NCBI GenBank assembly: GCA_026399445.1
Contig: JAPLRA010000393.1
Location: forward strand, 1 to 6,466
Reading direction: 5' to 3'
DNA length: 6,466 bases
From: Sulfuritalea sp.
Lineage (GTDB): Bacteria; Pseudomonadota; Gammaproteobacteria; Burkholderiales; Rhodocyclaceae
Of this stretch, positions 5,662 through 6,466 are shown piece after piece (within the stretch, counting starts at the first letter, position 1; every line of letters starts with the position of its first letter). Made by a program: the position numbers and the translations under genes. Below the pieces are notes generated by a model. It did no database searches, was not told the origin of the DNA, and saw only the letters and a program-made list of their open reading frames with translations.

Positions 5662-6466
5662 TCAAAGCGCCGCGCCGATGCGCTCCATCGCCTCTTGTAC
5701 ATTTTCAAAACTGTTGAAGGCGCTGATTCGAATATAGCCTTCGCCGCACTTGCCGAAACCGGCACCCGGGGTGCACACCACCGCGGCCTCGTTGAGGAGC
5801 TTGTCGAAAAAGACCCAGGAGTCGCTCTTGCCGTCGATCCAGATGTAGGGCGAATTGTCACCGCCGATACAGGCATAACCCAGCGCCGTCATCTTTTCAC
5901 GGATATATCGGGCGTTGTTCAGATAGTAGGCAATCAGCTGCTTGATCTGCGCCTGCCCCTCCGGACTGTAGACGGCTTCGGCCGCGCGCTGAACCGGGTA
6001 GGAGACACCGTTGAACTTGGTGGTATGCCGGCGATTCCACAACGCATGCAAAGCAACGGCCTCACCTGATTCGGTATAGGCCATGCACTCTTTCGGGACG
6101 ACGGTATAGGCACAGCGGGTACCGGTGAATCCTGCCGTCTTGGAGAAACTGCGGAATTCGACAGCCACTTCACGCGCGCCGTCTATCTCGTAGATCGAAT
6201 GCGGAAGCGCGTCATCGGTGATAAAGGCTTCATAGGCCGCATCGAACAGAATCAGCGCCTTGTTGGCCTTGGCATAATCCACCCACTGCTTCAACTGCGC
6301 CTTGGTAGCGGTTACGCCGGTAGGATTGTTGGGGAAACAGAGATAGATCAAATCAACCGGCTGAGTTGGTAGCGCCGGAATAAAACCATTCTCCCTGTTT
6401 CCATCCAGGTAGACCAAGCCATCATAGCGACCGGTCTCTTTGTTCCAGTTGCCGGAGCGACCGGCC
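5662..6466 (-). CDS. dapL: LL-diaminopimelate aminotransferase (5' partial)
   Basis: This is a cytoplasmic fold-type I PLP aminotransferase that converts tetrahydrodipicolinate and glutamate directly to LL-diaminopimelate and 2-oxoglutarate, bypassing the succinylase or acetylase steps. The 267 C-terminal residues are visible. The frame is open to the window edge, and full-length enzymes are about 400-410 residues, so roughly 140 N-terminal residues lie outside. Diagnostic DapL segments are 'ENGFIPALP', 'YLCFPNNPTG', 'LFDAAYEAFI', the PLP-lysine stretch 'SFSKTAGFTGTRCAYTVVP' (Lys codon at 6139-6141), 'WNRRHTTKFNGVSY' and 'TPGAGFGKCGEGYIRIS'. These separate it from generic aspartate/tyrosine aminotransferases. 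It is followed by lysA after 65 bases, giving a two-step lysine module with the epimerase missing. The sampled GC here (50% at 6301-6360) is well below that of the liv block. Catalytic residues in the visible part look intact. Confidence 0.94.
   Translation of the reverse strand, partial: AGRSGNWNKETGRYDGLVYLDGNRENGFIPALPTQPVDLIYLCFPNNPTGVTATKAQLKQWVDYAKANKALILFDAAYEAFITDDALPHSIYEIDGAREVAVEFRSFSKTAGFTGTRCAYTVVPKECMAYTESGEAVALHALWNRRHTTKFNGVSYPVQRAAEAVYSPEGQAQIKQLIAYYLNNARYIREKMTALGYACIGGDNSPYIWIDGKSDSWVFFDKLLNEAAVVCTPGAGFGKCGEGYIRISAFNSFENVQEAMERIGAAL

Noticed and set aside
6415..6417. TTG as the start codon of dapL
   Set aside because: The same frame continues upstream to the window edge with DapL-like sequence, so the gene is cut by the window rather than starting here.
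1..6466. CRISPR arrays, tRNA or rRNA genes, insertion sequences, attachment sites
   Set aside because: No regularly spaced repeats, no transposase-like protein, no terminal inverted repeats and no RNA gene signature were seen; almost all of the window is explained by the genes listed.

Overview
The window holds two unrelated gene blocks that converge at about position 4300. The left block (1-4295, plus strand) is a compact operon. It encodes a branched-chain/hydrophobic-amino-acid-type (HAAT/Liv family) ABC importer: livH (5' end outside the window), livM, livG and livF. These are followed by an alpha/beta hydrolase and a 4-hydroxybenzoyl-CoA-type hotdog thioesterase. The right block (4334-6466, minus strand) carries a lysine biosynthesis pair, dapL (5' end outside the window) followed by a LysA-type PLP decarboxylase.

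Organism. The high GC, tight gene overlaps and protein style of the left block recall Betaproteobacteria, especially aromatic degraders of the Rhodocyclales (Thauera/Azoarcus/Sulfuritalea type). This is inference from remembered family resemblance, not from a search. The right block has visibly lower GC: hand counts gave 65% for 2581-2640, against 57% for 4381-4440 and 50% for 6301-6360. LL-diaminopimelate aminotransferase is not the usual DAP route of Betaproteobacteria, so the right block may have a separate history.

Working together. The transporter, hydrolase and acyl-CoA thioesterase in one transcription unit look like uptake plus a CoA-release or repair function. In known clusters of this kind (for example aerobic benzoyl-CoA/'box' clusters) the substrate is an aromatic or related carboxylate rather than leucine. 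The binding protein and any CoA ligase would lie upstream, outside the window. DapL converts tetrahydrodipicolinate directly to LL-DAP; the LysA-type enzyme is expected to decarboxylate meso-DAP to lysine. The epimerase DapF is not in the window.

The most notable observation is that two genes of the left operon are broken in the same way. livM loses reading frame at about 928 and the hydrolase at about 3690. In each, both flanks are well preserved but an internal stretch is missing: about 8-9 residues in livM and about 35-40 in the hydrolase. These are either recent small deletions or assembly artefacts, and this bears on whether the importer works. I found no mobile element, CRISPR array, RNA gene or clearly new defence or other system. 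The only stretches outside genes are short: 3844-3875, 4296-4333 and 5597-5661.
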